Assembly (NCBI RefSeq): GCF_019112545.1
Contig: NW_025064880.1
Coordinates: 683,337 to 747,336, forward strand
Length of the DNA: 64,000 bases
Source: Guyanagaster necrorhizus
Taxonomy: Eukaryota > Basidiomycota > Agaricomycetes > Agaricales > Physalacriaceae
Reading direction: 5' to 3'
This document shows, in pieces, positions 1 through 11,689 of this stretch. The notes beneath the pieces are model-generated. The model was not told where the DNA came from, did no database searches, and worked only from the letters and a program-made list of their open reading frames with translations. Numbering within the stretch: position 1 is the stretch's first letter; every line of letters starts with the position of its first letter. A program made the translations under genes and the position numbers.

Positions 1-272
1 GTGCATATTTTTTCAGATCAGTCAGTGTACAAGCTGATCATGCATATAGGCTCGCCCTTCTTGTAGGTGTAGAATATGCATGGAATATTTTTCCTTCGAC
101 CTCGGCGTCGTCTGCTATCTTATTTATATCAAACTCTCTTCTTCTTGCTGGGTTATATGTATCCGAGTAAGCTTTCAGAAAAGATGTCCAATGATAGCCT
201 GAGTATGATGTCATTACCGCTGTGTATCCTAGTACTAATAGGCCACTACCCATCACAATCTGTTCGTTCAAC

Positions 273-1291
273 ATGACCAAAAAATCTAAGGCTCTGGAGA
301 AATCTGCTAAGCAAGCCCAGGAACCTAGGTGTACCACGCAGTCGTCGTCCTCCAAAGAAATGGTCCTTCCAAATATCTCCCCCAAACGTCATCTTGCATG
401 TCGAGTGCTCCTAGACAATCAGATTCTTCTCATTAACGTACGGGATTGTCTTTTAGTCATGTGTAGTTCATGCAGCACTTACCCTCATGTCTATAGGATT
501 CTCTCTCAGTCGCGGAATGTAAGGCGGTAGCGCAGTTTATAGATGACTTGCCTCTTGAACTTACGCCCCCAAAACGGCGCGGAGAGGCGGTAAGGGTAAA
601 CTGTTAGTACAGATTCTAATTTTTAGCGTGTCCTGAACATTGACCTGTCCTGTATGTAAGATCGATATAGTATAACTTCTCCTTATTTCGCTCAACGCAT
701 GTACGAGTTGCTTGTTCCTCATCTCCCGCTCTTTCCGCCACCAGCACCAGACAAGAGATCTGGCTCTACTCTTCCCGCTCGAGAACCACACTCTTTCAAC
801 TCCAATATACGTTTCTATAAGTATACTCCCTCTCAGCACTTTGGGTCTGTACTTTCCATCGATCCAGCTTCATGAAATACTTATCATAGTGTTCAGCCCC
901 CATTACGACGATTCCGTGCGAGATGCTATAACTGGTGCCAAATCCGAATGGACCCTCTTGATCTATCTGTCTGGCGTCGAGGATGGTGTGCAGGGCGGCG
1001 AGGTAGTAGTATTCAACACTTGATCGACTTGCCAACACTGATGCCCATCACTAGACAATCTTTTACAAGAACGAGAAATGTAGGCGCGATGAAACCACGG
1101 TTGCTCCTCTCAACCGAGGCACAGCTCTCTTGCATCGGTGGGTTGTCTTTTAGCTCTCTGTCTTTGATATCGCCTAGCTTACAGCGACATCCGGCCCCAG
1201 GCACGGTCAGGACTGTCTGCTGCACGAAGGTTCCAAAGTGACCAAGGGAACGAAATACGTCTTGCGGTCAGATTTGATGTTCAAGCCTTAG
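273..1291 (+). CDS. Prolyl 4-hydroxylase-like 2OG-Fe(II) oxygenase, 6 exons, 244 aa
   Basis: Non-haem iron dioxygenase expected to hydroxylate a protein or small substrate using 2-oxoglutarate and O2. Exons 273-437, 497-602, 661-844, 897-1002, 1055-1137 and 1201-1291 join to one 244-aa frame. The iron facial triad is visible: H154 and D156 (motif GPHYDD) and distal H223 (LLHEG), with K233 ten residues later as the likely 2OG-binding lysine (GTKYVLRSD). Between them lie SEWTLLIYLSG and GGETIFY, typical of the double-stranded beta-helix core. There is no signal peptide; the N-terminus is basic (KKSKALEKSAK). The family assignment is firm; the substrate is unknown. The start was chosen as the only ATG in frame with exon 1 after an upstream stop. 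Confidence 0.87.
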
Positions 1292-1430
1292 AACGACCCC
1301 ATGTACAGGCAGTGTTGCTTTGATAGAATGCTTCCCATAAACACATAACTGATAATAATAACATAGCCAGCAAGAATATACAATCTTCTCGGCAACGCTC
1401 CATCACTCGTACACTGTATTAACAATAAGA

Positions 1431-3504
1431 TTAATCTTCGTCCTCGTCCGCCTCATCATCAGCGCCAACAGATGCACCTCTGGCCAACCCCGCGCTGATT
1501 GCTTCAATCTCATCCAGGTCCCGCTCCAAATCCACTGGCTCGCATCCCTCTTCCACAATGCCCACACCGCCAGTGGAGTTCGTAAGGACATCCCTCAACC
1601 TTCCAACTTCGCTCCTCAGATGCCTAATTTCCTCATCCCTCCTCTCGACTCGCCCTTTTAACTGCCTGATAAAGTCATTACCACATATTAGCAATTGCAG
1701 CTTGCTCACGCCCTTATTGGGGCCTTCTCCACCAGCTTTAGGAGGTCCCCGCGGGGGTAAGGCACCTGGAAGCAAAGGTTCGTCTAGTGGGTATTTGTCG
1801 TCTGATGGAAGGGGTATCGGCGGCAGCAAGCCACGCAGGTCATCAAAGGTGGTCTTCAGGGAGTCTCGACGTTTCTGCTCAGCGGCCTTGTGTGACGTTT
1901 TACGAACCTGAATAACAGGAGCGGCACTTTTCACGGAGGAAGATGAAGCAGGCCCTGAAGTAGAACCAGCTGGTGAAAGCTTGAGAAAAGTGAGGTCAAA
2001 TGACAGATAAAACCCACCGGGTAGAATAGGCTTCAGAGCAGGGGATGAACCTACCGACCCTCGTTTCATGGATTTGCTCCTTTGAGGTGTTGCTGCTGTT
2101 ACGGAGGTCGGCGTTTTTAAAGGTGCTTTACCCTTCAAGTCGACAGCACTATCTTTTGCAAGGGTATTATTGCTAGAATTCACCCCAAGCCTGCCAAGAT
2201 TCATGATACTCGCAGGAGTCACAGGTGTGATGGTTGGCGGGGGGTTATCTGCAGACATATTAGTTATTGATGTTTGGTTCATCGTGGGGGCAGCTGGAGG
2301 CGGCATTGACAAATCTACAGGCGAAGGAGAATCCCCGACGACTTCGTTGCTGACAATGCTACCATTTCTTGATCGTGTGGACCGGAGAAGAGGCGTGGAA
2401 TTGGTGGAACGTGAACCTCGAGGATTCGTCGCTCTTTTGGTCATAATGGTAGAACTGAAAGGCCGGATGGCGGGGGATTGCTTCTTTCGCGATGGCTTCG
2501 AAGACGACTCGTCACCGCTCGAGGAAGCCGTGCGCTTGTTGGAAGTAGACTGACGCTGAGAGAAGCTAGAATGATGCTGTTCAGCACCGAGCCAAGGGCT
2601 AGTTAAAGGAGATATGTCGACGTCAATGTCACCGTGGTGTGGGGGATGAGATGGGCTGGATCGAAAAACAATATGGGCAGGGGCAGACGTGGATCCGCGT
2701 GGGGCGTTGAACTGGGAGGAGACAGAATGGCTGGGTATGGGAGTCATGACTGAATCTCCATAAGTATCCTGGGAGGATGACTCTAAATAATTTAGAATCA
2801 TAGGCGATACATATTCTATGGGCTGTTGTTGGGCACGAAGCTCTGCGGAAGAACCTGCAGATGGTCTCAGAAGAGCAGTCGAGATATTGAAGACTGAATC
2901 GAACCTGGAGTCGGTAATCCATGATGATAGTGATTGGGTTGCTGCTGTTCCCGGATCGGTTCTTGCACAGGGGCGTCTGTATGTATACCCGTCGTCTGCC
3001 CACTGATAAGCGCAATCTACACAGAAGAAGAAAATATCAGAATCAGCGAATCTTAGACTCAAAGGGCTTGCCAAAATGAAAAAATGCATGACGAGTCTCC
3101 AGTAAGACAAGATCCCCTTCATCACCGCCTGAATCGAGACTTACCTGTTGCTGGAAGATCTGGTTTTGTAGTTGCTGCAGCTGTTGAAGCTGAGCCAGCT
3201 TGAACTGCTGCTCCATGAGTAGCTGTGGACTCGTAGCACCCGCATTGGTGTTGAAATGGGGCTGAGAGGGGGACGTGGGGGGTATATCGTTGGGACTGTT
3301 GATCCCTTGTAGTGACATCAGGTTCCCAAGCATTTCCATGTCCATCTGCGAGGGCATAGTTGCACTCGCCATCATCAACTGAGGCTGTTGAGAATTCACT
3401 GAAGACGACAATATGCCAAGGTCGCCACCGTTCTGCAATGATTCGAGGTCAAAGAAAGGCGAGAGGTAGTCCTTCTGCTGCTGGTCGTCAATGTGGGTGT
3501 CCAT
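1431..3504 (-). CDS. Basic helix-loop-helix transcription factor, 615 aa
   Basis: Exons (transcript order) 3504-3145, 3016-2905, 2854-2018 and 1969-1431. The first 400 residues are low-complexity (Gln-rich stretch near residue 100, then Ser/Thr/Pro-rich), as in activation regions. Near the C-terminus the basic region carries the H-x3-E-x3-R pattern (SHKAAEQKRRDSLK), the signature of bHLH proteins that bind CACGTG-type E-boxes. The loop is unusually long and Pro/Gly-rich (about 45 residues) before helix 2 (VSKLQLLICGNDFIRQLKGR), which runs into a charged coiled-coil segment. The last intron (1970-2017) is 48 nt and stop-free. The start is the first ATG of the exon; the open frame continues upstream only from a TTG. 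Target genes cannot be inferred. Confidence 0.85.
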
Positions 3505-3805
3505 CGTCGTGCTTTCGTCGTCGTCGTCGCACTCGTGGGCGTTGTGCTCACCGAAGGGGCCAGAAGAACTGAGTGGAAATAGCTCAAAACTACATTCGGA
3601 ACTTCGGATGGACCCCAAATACCCCGAAAATAGGTCGGCACCGATTTCCGAAGAGGCCTAAAAAATCTGGCCGGGCAAAAATTTGCTAGCACATCCCAAT
3701 TAAATATTTAAAAATTCGGTACTGAATTATGGTACAACGATACATACATACCGACAGGATAGAGCACATCAAAAGGCCAACACGGGAAAAGCATATAATT
3801 GGATA

Positions 3806-5351
3806 TCACCTCCGCTTACTTTTTTTATGCTGCTGAGGTATACCAGCCTCCATAACATCGTCATCCCTATCTCCGTCGTCACGAGTATATCCCTCTCCAC
3901 CACGTCGTCGCTTGCGCCCGCCATCCTTTGAACTTTGTTCCTTGAGTTCGCTGATCGCAACTCTTCCAGCTTCATTAACTCTCTCCTTGAGCAGTGCTAT
4001 TTCTTCTGCATCCGTGGGCCAGAGTTCCATCTTGGTCCCGATCACCTGCTCAATACGCTGCAGTAGTTCCACATCGTACTGTGTCACTAGCGTAATCGCT
4101 TTGCCGGCACGACCAGCCCGAGCGGTGCGTCCAACACGGTGGATGTAATCTTTCGAATGAGTGGGAATATCAAAATTGATAACGATGTCGACGGACGGAA
4201 TGTCCAACCCTCTGAAATCATGTTATACCGATATATACATGCAAGGGTTTGGGAACATACCGGCTAGCAACGTCTGTGGCTACGAGGATGCTGCGTCCAC
4301 CACTTTTGAATTTCCCTAGCGCTCCAAGACGTTGACTTTGGGTAAGCTTTCCATGTAAAGGAACCGCAGGGAATCCAAGCGTCCGAAGGATAATAGAGAC
4401 CCTACGCGGATGTTAGTCCGCTGTATAAGGAGTGACGCGCATCATATACCTAGCCGCATCGTGCACTGTCCGTGTAAAGACAATTATTGAATTTTGTGAC
4501 TGGGTGTTCACTAGAGAAATGAGATATGTATCCTTATCTTTCAATGGCATTAGGCAGTAATATTGAAGCAGCGTTGAGACTGTCTGATATCTGATCCGGA
4601 AGTTACTGATTGAAGTGGATTGAAAAAATGACAACATACTTTGATGATGCTTCAACGCGTACAGGATTCTGCAAACTCGCCCTTTGCAGCTTCTCAACTT
4701 TGGTCGTCATTGTGGCGGAAAAGAGGTATGTCGTTCTCTCTTTCGGTATGACCCTCAATATTTTGTCGATTACAGGGCCAAAATCCATATCCAAGAGACG
4801 GTCTGCCTCGTCCAAAACCTGCTTTCGATTAGCTAGCATAGAAGGGAATATATGTGAGTACTTGCCAGGTATTTAAGACTTCTAAGGTTAAAGCCCTTTG
4901 TGTTCTCCAAATGATAACTCAAGCGTCCAGGGGTGGCAACAATGATGTGGGGTCGTTTTGCCAGAGCCACAGACTGTGATATAGTGTCAACCCCGCCAAT
5001 CAAAACTGCACAACGAGCACCCATAGCTGACCCCAGAGCTTCGAACTGTTCGGATATCTGGAAAGCAAGTTCACGTGTGGGTGCTATTACACAGGCGAAG
5101 AGGCCTTTGGGGTCGTCCCAGAGTTTTTGTAGAATGGGCAGAGCAAAAGCTGCCGTCTTTCCGGAGCCAGTAGCAGCTACACCAATGATATCTCGTCCCT
5201 TGAGAGCTGGTGGTAATGCTTGGACCTGGATGGCGGTCGGTGTTGTGAATTTCATCTGTTCCACTGCTTGCAGCAGAGGGTCAATGAGACCAAGGCATTT
5301 GAAGGAGGCATTTGGCGACGATGAAGTTTCGGCTTCCTCTAGAGATGGCAT
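3806..5351 (-). CDS. RRP3: DEAD-box RNA helicase Rrp3 (DDX47 family), 450 aa
   Basis: Nucleolar ATP-dependent RNA helicase of 18S rRNA maturation. Exons 5351-4866, 4818-4640, 4590-4450, 4401-4261 and 4211-3806 give 450 aa, normal for the family. Visible motifs in order: Q-motif region with [16 protein letters not shown], motif I ATGSGKT, Ia PTRELA, Ib TPGR, II DEAD ([10 protein letters not shown]), [42 protein letters not shown]. The tail is Lys/Arg-rich (HKKSKRR), fitting a nucleolar protein. The first intron (4819-4865) must start with GC (gcaagt), because only that donor joins KYL to VLDEAD in frame. The gene is divergent from TRS130, with 94 bp between start codons. A TTG 15 nt upstream was rejected as start. 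Confidence 0.95.
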
Positions 5352-5445
5352 GTCGACGAAGCTCAAAATGAAAAAAAAAAAGCTGAAAGTGAGGCTGCCG
5401 GCCGGACCGTGTTATTCCCAGGAGTTGCCCTTCGCGGAGACGATC
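5352..5445. promoter_or_regulatory. Shared 94-bp divergent intergenic region RRP3/TRS130
   Basis: Only 94 bp separate the two start codons, so 5' UTRs and promoters of both genes must lie within or overlap this stretch and each other's first exons. It contains an A11 run near 5371 and is otherwise unremarkable. No TATA-like box is evident. The promoter role is inferred from position only. Confidence 0.5.
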
Positions 5446-8400
5446 ATGCAGCCGGTGCTGGTGTCGTATTCTGGCTCGCCGTTCTTTCTTTCTTCTCCGA
5501 GCTGGACCCAGATACAGCATGGTTTCAACTCACAGCTTCCTCTACGAAATATTCATTGGAAGTCAGCATCGAGGACGTCGCTCCGAACCATACAGGAACT
5601 CAACGTAACTCTTGTAAATCTGGACTCGATTCGCGACGAACACACCTCTCAAGTACCTGTCAACTTGCTTGAAAAGCCGCTCTTGAATATATATATCGTA
5701 AACTGTGAGGTGATACTCGACATCAAACTATTGACGCACCGGATACCGTGCTCACTTGCTGCAGGATGCCGATCTTGAATCATACCGAACCACTGTAAAG
5801 AAGCAGGTCAGAGACTGGCACGTTTCTGTCACCTCACGGAGGAATCAAGAGTGGTTGATCCTCCAAATCGTCAAACCTGACGGGAAGGCGCCGACAGGAA
5901 CTTTCCTGAAATTGAAGGGTTCTGTTCTAGACAAACTGAGAGCTGATTTCAATGCGGACAAACGGGAGAGGTGTGTAGTTCTCAAGTACCGATTGTGCAT
6001 TCCATTCACAGCGTACCAGATGCGTCCAAGTGTCCTGGTCAAGCACACAAGACAGCCCTATCGCATGGGGAGAGTTTCTCAATAAACTTAAGGATGGAAT
6101 CTCCTCTGCATTTGACACCGCCGTGTTGCAGAAGGAAGACGACGTCAAACGATCAGAAGGCCAACGTTTGATGCCGGGATGGAATTTCTGTACCTTCTTC
6201 ATACTCAAGGTGTGACTACATGTTGTCATGCCCTAAAAGCAGCTCAAGAGTCCGTAGGAAAGTCTTGCTAGTTCCTTCGAGGGAATGAATCTAGTCTCCG
6301 AAGCATTAGTGCAGTACGATGAGCTCGAAGCCTCGTTCTACCAGGTGCTGAAGGAGAAGAATCTATCATGGTTTGGAACTCTGATAACGCCAGGACCTAA
6401 AGATGATTCGAGTCCTCTTTTGTCCATCTCCAAGAAGCCATATCGCGATCTCATTCTTGCCAACACAATATCTGTCTTTGACTTTCGAACGTATCTTCTT
6501 ACTCGTCAATGTGAATTACTGGCCAAGTATGGCCGTCTTCCTGAAGTCTGTCGAAGGGTAGGAGCGTTTCTCGGCGCTTTTGGCCGGCGGTTGAGGGAGA
6601 TTGAGGTGAATGGGCTCAATTTGTTTTTTCTGCTTGCACTGACACAGGCTAGGAAACTCTTCCGCTCCATTTTGTGGAGTCTTGGATCTATTCGTCTGCC
6701 CTCAGCGTTGTGGAGAAATGTGATGCTTGGCATTCCAGCTTAAAAGTCGACCAAAAGAAGCTCGCTTCATTTTACGCTGGTAAAGGTGAGCTTCTTGAAC
6801 TTGCACGAAGCCAAGTACGCCGACTCTCTTCATTTTTTTCGTGCTGCTTTTAACGTGTTTATTAGTTGGATACACTTGGCATGAAGACCCAGCATCTGCC
6901 TTGTCGCGCGCCTTTTTCTGGCGTGTCCGATGTATCAGCAAAGTTGACCAAGACGTCGTCATCACAGATGATTAGCAATGACCGTTTACTGAAGGCTCTA
7001 GAAGACAAGGAAGCCTTTTACGACCTCTATATCAACATCACCAATCGCGCCATTGACATGTATGCTAAAGCAGGTCGCCGAAAGTTCGCCCTCAAATTGC
7101 ACGGAAGTCTAGCTGCCCTCGACGTGTAAGCACGTTCTCTTTGAAAGAATACGACACTCAAATTTGGTCTAGCCATCGGGGACGGCTGTCGACGGCATTG
7201 ACAACATACACGTCCCTACCCGCACATTACGCGCCACATAAATGGACGTCACTACAATCTCTGATGCTGTCCCGTGCTTTAGACATCCACGAGTCCCTTG
7301 AGAAGCCCAAAGACAGAGAATGGATGCACATCCTTCTTTCCTCCCTTTCCATATATATTGAAAGTGGCGCTGAGCTGCTTCTGTGTGAACAGAATGCGCA
7401 AGTGTACGTCAGTCGGCTAGTTGGGGAGCTGAAGAATGCTGCGTCTGAGCTTGATCAAGGTATCTATGGATTTTCTCTATTTTTTCAAAAATACTGAGCA
7501 TTCTAGATCTCGTACATACAGACCTTGCAGCGGTTACGGTTCATGCACCTTCAGATGCTCGGCCGGCCTCGGGTAGGGATGGGTACGTTTTGGATGTGAT
7601 GGTACAAAATCATCTACCCTGTGTGAGTTGCGACTTTTGTGTATTATGCTAAAGGAGTTGAACTGTGGTAGGATTTGCCGGTTGACGAAGTGTGCATAGT
7701 TTTGTACGGGGCGGACGCATGCCGACTCAAGTTTACTGTCCCGTGCGAGTCACTACCGGCTGGAAAAACGACTGTGACTCTATTTTGTCCTGTAAGCAAA
7801 CGGGTGGGATGGATATGAATGCAAGTTTACTTTGCAGTAGACGCCGCTCTCTGGGACATATCTCCTAGATACGAGCGAAGTAAGAGTATCCCGGCTCGTT
7901 TTTCAACAGACGCATCGAAAGCCAGTCAAAGTTGCGAAATCCTCCAAGGACAAGGGGATTCTCATACGTCTCCCGCGAGACCCGCTAGCAATGAATGTTC
8001 GGGTCAGCTTACCCAGACTCAGTACGTCCACGCGTCAGTTGCGATACCTACTTTTTTAAAAATTTTTATTGCGCCCAGTCGTTCTCGGGAGTCCTTCCAT
8101 TGTGATCAATGTGCTCACAGGACGAAATGAAATTGTCTCGATGACGATCCGTCTGTCGTCGCCATCTGCGACGTTTCAGCGCAAGAATATTTCTTTGGAA
8201 TCAGGTGTCGGTGAAATGACGGGTGGTGATGACGGAGTCATTATGCTCTCAGGGATAGGGAGGGGCGAGAGTGTATCTGTTTCTGTGCCTCATTCCGAGG
8301 TATCAGGGGCGTATGGGATGGTGAGGGACTCGTTGTTCTCGTGAACTGTTACTGACCCTAACGTAACAGAAGGTGCATCTCCAAGTCGAGTACGTTACAA

Positions 8401-9684
8401 AGGCGGAGCCAACGATCAGCCGTGTCATCTCCGTGGTAAGGAGCGTCCAGGTAACGCACCCCATTGTCGTCAACGTTGAGGATTTCTTTCGGGGGACACG
8501 GTATCCTAGCATTTTCTTTGTTGTGTCATGACTCACCGCAACCACGCAGACTTTTCACGAAATTCACCATCTCGACGGCGAGCCATCAACACGTGCGTAT
8601 CGCGCGAGTTGAATTGGACCCGTCAGATGCGGGTGTAAAGGTGGTCTCGTGTGGGGTTGGATCTCGAGTCATTGTGAGCTGCATTGAACTGTTATTTTTT
8701 TTTTCCGAAAAGGCTGAATGGGTTATAGACGGTGACGCCTGCTCAATGTGCGCATTTTTTGTTCTGCATTGATGGTACTGATGGCCCTGGTACGTACGTA
8801 CGCATGCGGGTTCTGGAACAAGTGATATTAAAGAGTCTAGTTCGAGAGCCGATGAGACTGCGCGTCAGGTTTCGGATGCTGCGGGAGGGTACGTGACCGC
8901 GTTGGCCGGGTTGTTTTAATAGATCTGACGAATCGCAGAGGTGGAAAAGGTGATTGAAGAGGCGACGAGTGACATTGTGGTTGTTGATCAGGTGGTGCGG
9001 GCACTGGAGAGAGACGGTGGGTGGGTAGAGCGGTACAGTTTGACTGGGGAGCTTGATGTTCCTGAAGGAGAGGAAATTGGGAGCAAGCTGAGAGAGGAAT
9101 TGAGCACTCGGAGAGCTCTTGGGCCTGATTCGGGTTCTTGGCGAGAAATGCAGATACCGGTGGATGTGCCGTCGATGAATGTGCGTGTGCTATTGTTGCG
9201 TCAGATGAGTGCTGACGAGTAAGGTATTAGATTGTTGCGGCGGTGAGGATCAAGCTTTCGGGGCAGTCGTGCTGGTATGCTGGACAGCCTATTTCTGCGG
9301 TGCTATCGATCGAGACGTCGTTCCACTGGGATGCGAGTGGAGAAAAGGATGCGGAGTACAGGATGCGGTACGATGTGGAAGAGTTGGTAAGGGACTGGCT
9401 GGTGAGCGGACGGAAAAGGGGGGATTTCAGTGCCTCTGTGAGCAAGTCGAGTTTCGTTCCTGATGTTGGATCTTAGCTTTTTTTTTTTTTACTGGCAGCA
9501 CAATGGGACGTATTCTGTGGGATTAACGATGATTGCAGTTCACCATGGGGAGCTGATGTTGCCCAAGGTGTCTGTGTGGGCGGAGGGAATACAGAGCACC
9601 GAAACATACCAGATAAATGGGGCGGAAAAGGTGTTGGTGCAGCCTCGGGGTGGACGGACGACGTTTATTACTGATATGTGTTGA
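5446..9684 (+). CDS. TRS130: TRAPP complex subunit Trs130/TRAPPC10, 18 exons, 1124 aa
   Basis: Subunit of the TRAPPII complex, the guanine nucleotide exchange machinery for Rab GTPases at the late Golgi. Eighteen exons: 5446-5709, 5765-5970, 6020-6209, 6258-6605, 6653-6814, 6866-7125, 7173-7459, 7507-7622, 7672-7791, 7841-8021, 8079-8320, 8370-8500, 8550-8673, 8729-8789, 8841-8888, 8939-9180, 9231-9437 and 9499-9684. They sum to exactly 1125 codons. Diagnostic conserved stretches are LPLRNIHWKSASRTSLRTIQ near residue 28, RNQEWLILQIV, MPGWNFCTFFILK, FEGMNLVSEALVQYDELEA and VESWIYSSALSVVEKCDAW; the C-terminal third is beta-rich, as in the family. The ATG at 5446 was chosen because the family N-terminus (VLVSYSG) follows immediately. 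All introns are 47-57 nt. Confidence 0.93.
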
Positions 9685-9702
9685 TTACAGATGTAATGTA
9701 TG

Positions 9703-10935
9703 CTATGTAAATTGACGGATGTAGGCGACGAGACGGTCTGTCTGTTCTTCTGTAATGGCGTTGTAGAGGGATACACGAATGCCTGGGAAAGGGTTAGAAA
9801 GGGGATAGGACAGAGAGAGAGAGGACATGCCTCCTACTGAACGGTGACCCTTGAGAGCCTTCATGTTGAGCTGCTCTGCTCCAGCGATGAATCTGGCTTC
9901 TGCGCCGTCGCCAAGGACGTCAAAGACGACGTTCATCCAGCTGCGGGAGCCGTGTTCGACCTTTGGGCGAAAGATGGCGCGTGCCTCGCCGTCGCGCAGG
10001 GCGGCGTAGACCTTGTCTGCCTTGCGCCTGTTGAGCTGTTCGTAGTACTGTACGCCGCCAAGATTGAGTGAACGGTCGAGGACGAGGCCAGAGATGTAGA
10101 GGGCAAGGACGGAGGGAGTGTTGTAGAGACTGGCTGCGTCTGCAATGACGTTGTATGCCATGGAGATGGGCACGGGGGGGGCGCCGAGTGCGGCGGCGGC
10201 GTCGACGTCGACGAGGCAGTCCTGGCGAACGATGAGGATGGTGAGACCGGCTGGGCCAATGTTCTTTTGTGCGCCGGCAAAGATGAGGGCGTGGTCGGCG
10301 AGGCGGGGGATGGGGCGGGACATGAAGGAGGAAGAGTAGTCTGCGACGAGGGGGAGGAGGGCGGCTGTCGTCGGGAGACGGTCAAAGGGGAAAGAGGCGG
10401 GGGCGGAGGGGTCATGGGAGAACTGGACGCCATCGACGGTCTCGTTTTCGCAGTAGTAGATGAGGGCGGCGTTGGGCGAGAAGGAGTACTCTGAATGTCC
10501 CGGGATCCGCGTAAACGTCTTTCCCTCTCGCCGCCCGTCGCCAGCAATGTGCACCCGCGAGCCACCCACCAGCCGTCGAGCCTCTTCGCTCGCCTTTTTA
10601 CTCCACGACCCAGTCACGACATAGTCCAGAACTGGCTCCCCGTCGTCTGGGTGCAGCAGTCGATGCCGGGCCAGAAAGTTGTAGACCACCGCAGAGAACT
10701 GGCCGGTGCCGCCCCCCTGCGTGAATAGGATCTCGTGTGTCGAGGGGACGTTGAGTTGCGTCCGAATCAGCGTCTCTGTCTTTTTCACAAACGCCGTAAA
10801 CTGTTTCGAGCGATGCGAGATTTCAGCGATACCGATGCCAGTCCCTTCAAAGTCTAGCAGGCCATTTGCGGCCTCTTTTAGGACTGATTCTGGGAGCGCA
10901 GACGGCCCAGCACCAAAGTTGATGGGTCGAGTCAT
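9703..10935 (-). CDS. SER1: Phosphoserine aminotransferase, 394 aa
   Basis: PLP enzyme of the phosphorylated serine pathway (3-phosphohydroxypyruvate plus glutamate to phosphoserine plus 2-oxoglutarate), also usable in B6 metabolism in some organisms. Exons 10935-9831 and 9782-9703. N-terminus INFGAGPSALPESVL is the family hallmark; the PLP-binding lysine lies in FAGAQKNIGPAG, with TQGGGTGQFSAV and the C-terminal GHRSVGGIRVSLYNA. The last motif is only intact if a 48-nt GC-AG intron (9783-9830, donor gcatgt) is removed; unspliced, 16 extra residues would interrupt it without a stop. It lies head-to-tail behind HSP90 on the same strand, 754 bp apart. Confidence 0.95.
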   Translation of the reverse strand: MTRPINFGAGPSALPESVLKEAANGLLDFEGTGIGIAEISHRSKQFTAFVKKTETLIRTQLNVPSTHEILFTQGGGTGQFSAVVYNFLARHRLLHPDDGEPVLDYVVTGSWSKKASEEARRLVGGSRVHIAGDGRREGKTFTRIPGHSEYSFSPNAALIYYCENETVDGVQFSHDPSAPASFPFDRLPTTAALLPLVADYSSSFMSRPIPRLADHALIFAGAQKNIGPAGLTILIVRQDCLVDVDAAAALGAPPVPISMAYNVIADAASLYNTPSVLALYISGLVLDRSLNLGGVQYYEQLNRRKADKVYAALRDGEARAIFRPKVEHGSRSWMNVVFDVLGDGAEARFIAGAEQLNMKALKGHRSVGGMSSLSLSYPLSNPFPGIRVSLYNAITEEQTDRLVAYIRQFT

Positions 10936-11689
10936 CGTTGTAGGTAGTATAGGAGTAGGAGTAATATTTGATGATTACATTTTTTTTTTGGTATAAGAAA
11001 ATATTCGTAACGTAAATAATGATATGCGAGTGTTCGTTAATTGCGATGCGGCATGAGGTCGTCAAATATGATATATGAGGCCGGTGGTGGTGGTGGTGGC
11101 GTCGAGCAACGCCCTAGCAGTGATACGGGCAACGTCGGTGCTGGCGACGACGACGGCAAGCGACGAGGTCGAGACAATGGACTGGATCGCACTTTACGAC
11201 GACGGCGAACAGGTCCCAGCTGCGACAAGTCGCACTCGCCGCCAACGTTGGGCGAATTGACAAGGTCGATCCACGGCAGACTGTCAAATGGATGGCTCCC
11301 TCGACGTCGACTCGTAAGCGCCGCCACCTAGACAAAAGTAAGCCACCTCGCTGTGACGACACAGCAACGACACGTACCGGCCGTGTAGAGACGAGCGATA
11401 TGGGAGATTCGAGCAAAGGCATCATTAAAGGCGACTGAAAGTCAGACAGTCAGACAATGGGTAAGAGAGAAGAGGGGGGGAGAAGGATACCTGGGAATAC
11501 TGCGAGGACATTAAGAGTATGGGTCCATGCAGACGGGTATAATAAATGGTCGTGAACAATGGAAGAAGGGAACAATGGGCCCTGCCTTTTAAATCCCACG
11601 CGTACGTACACTCGCGATCGTCGACGCGTGCTGCTTTGGACCCCAAATGCAAGCCGTAATCATTTATCGTAACTAACATACATTGCTCT
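10936..11689. other. Unresolved 754-bp interval between SER1 and HSP90
   Basis: This holds the SER1 promoter and HSP90 3' end. It is too long for flanks alone by local standards. On the minus strand there are two well-formed introns (about 11432-11487 and 11330-11378) around a short exon whose frame reads VAFNDAFARISHIARLYTA, but no credible start or further family match was found. Open frames at 11041-11331 (+) and 11037-11327 (-) are GC-rich mirror frames. Near 11087 there is a run of GGT repeats. I cannot call a gene here. Confidence 0.4.

Noticed and set aside
38..385. 115-aa open frame on the minus strand at the left edge
   Set aside because: It lies antisense over the promoter and first exon of the 2OG oxygenase, whose six-exon model closes perfectly; no domain seen.
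5349..5366. Upstream in-frame start for RRP3 at 5366
   Set aside because: The codon is TTG, not ATG. The ATG at 5351 is kept. The same reasoning rejects 3618 for the bHLH factor and 27282 (GTG) for FYV7.
10145..10728. Several open frames on the plus strand across SER1
   Set aside because: Antisense shadows of a GC-rich coding region.
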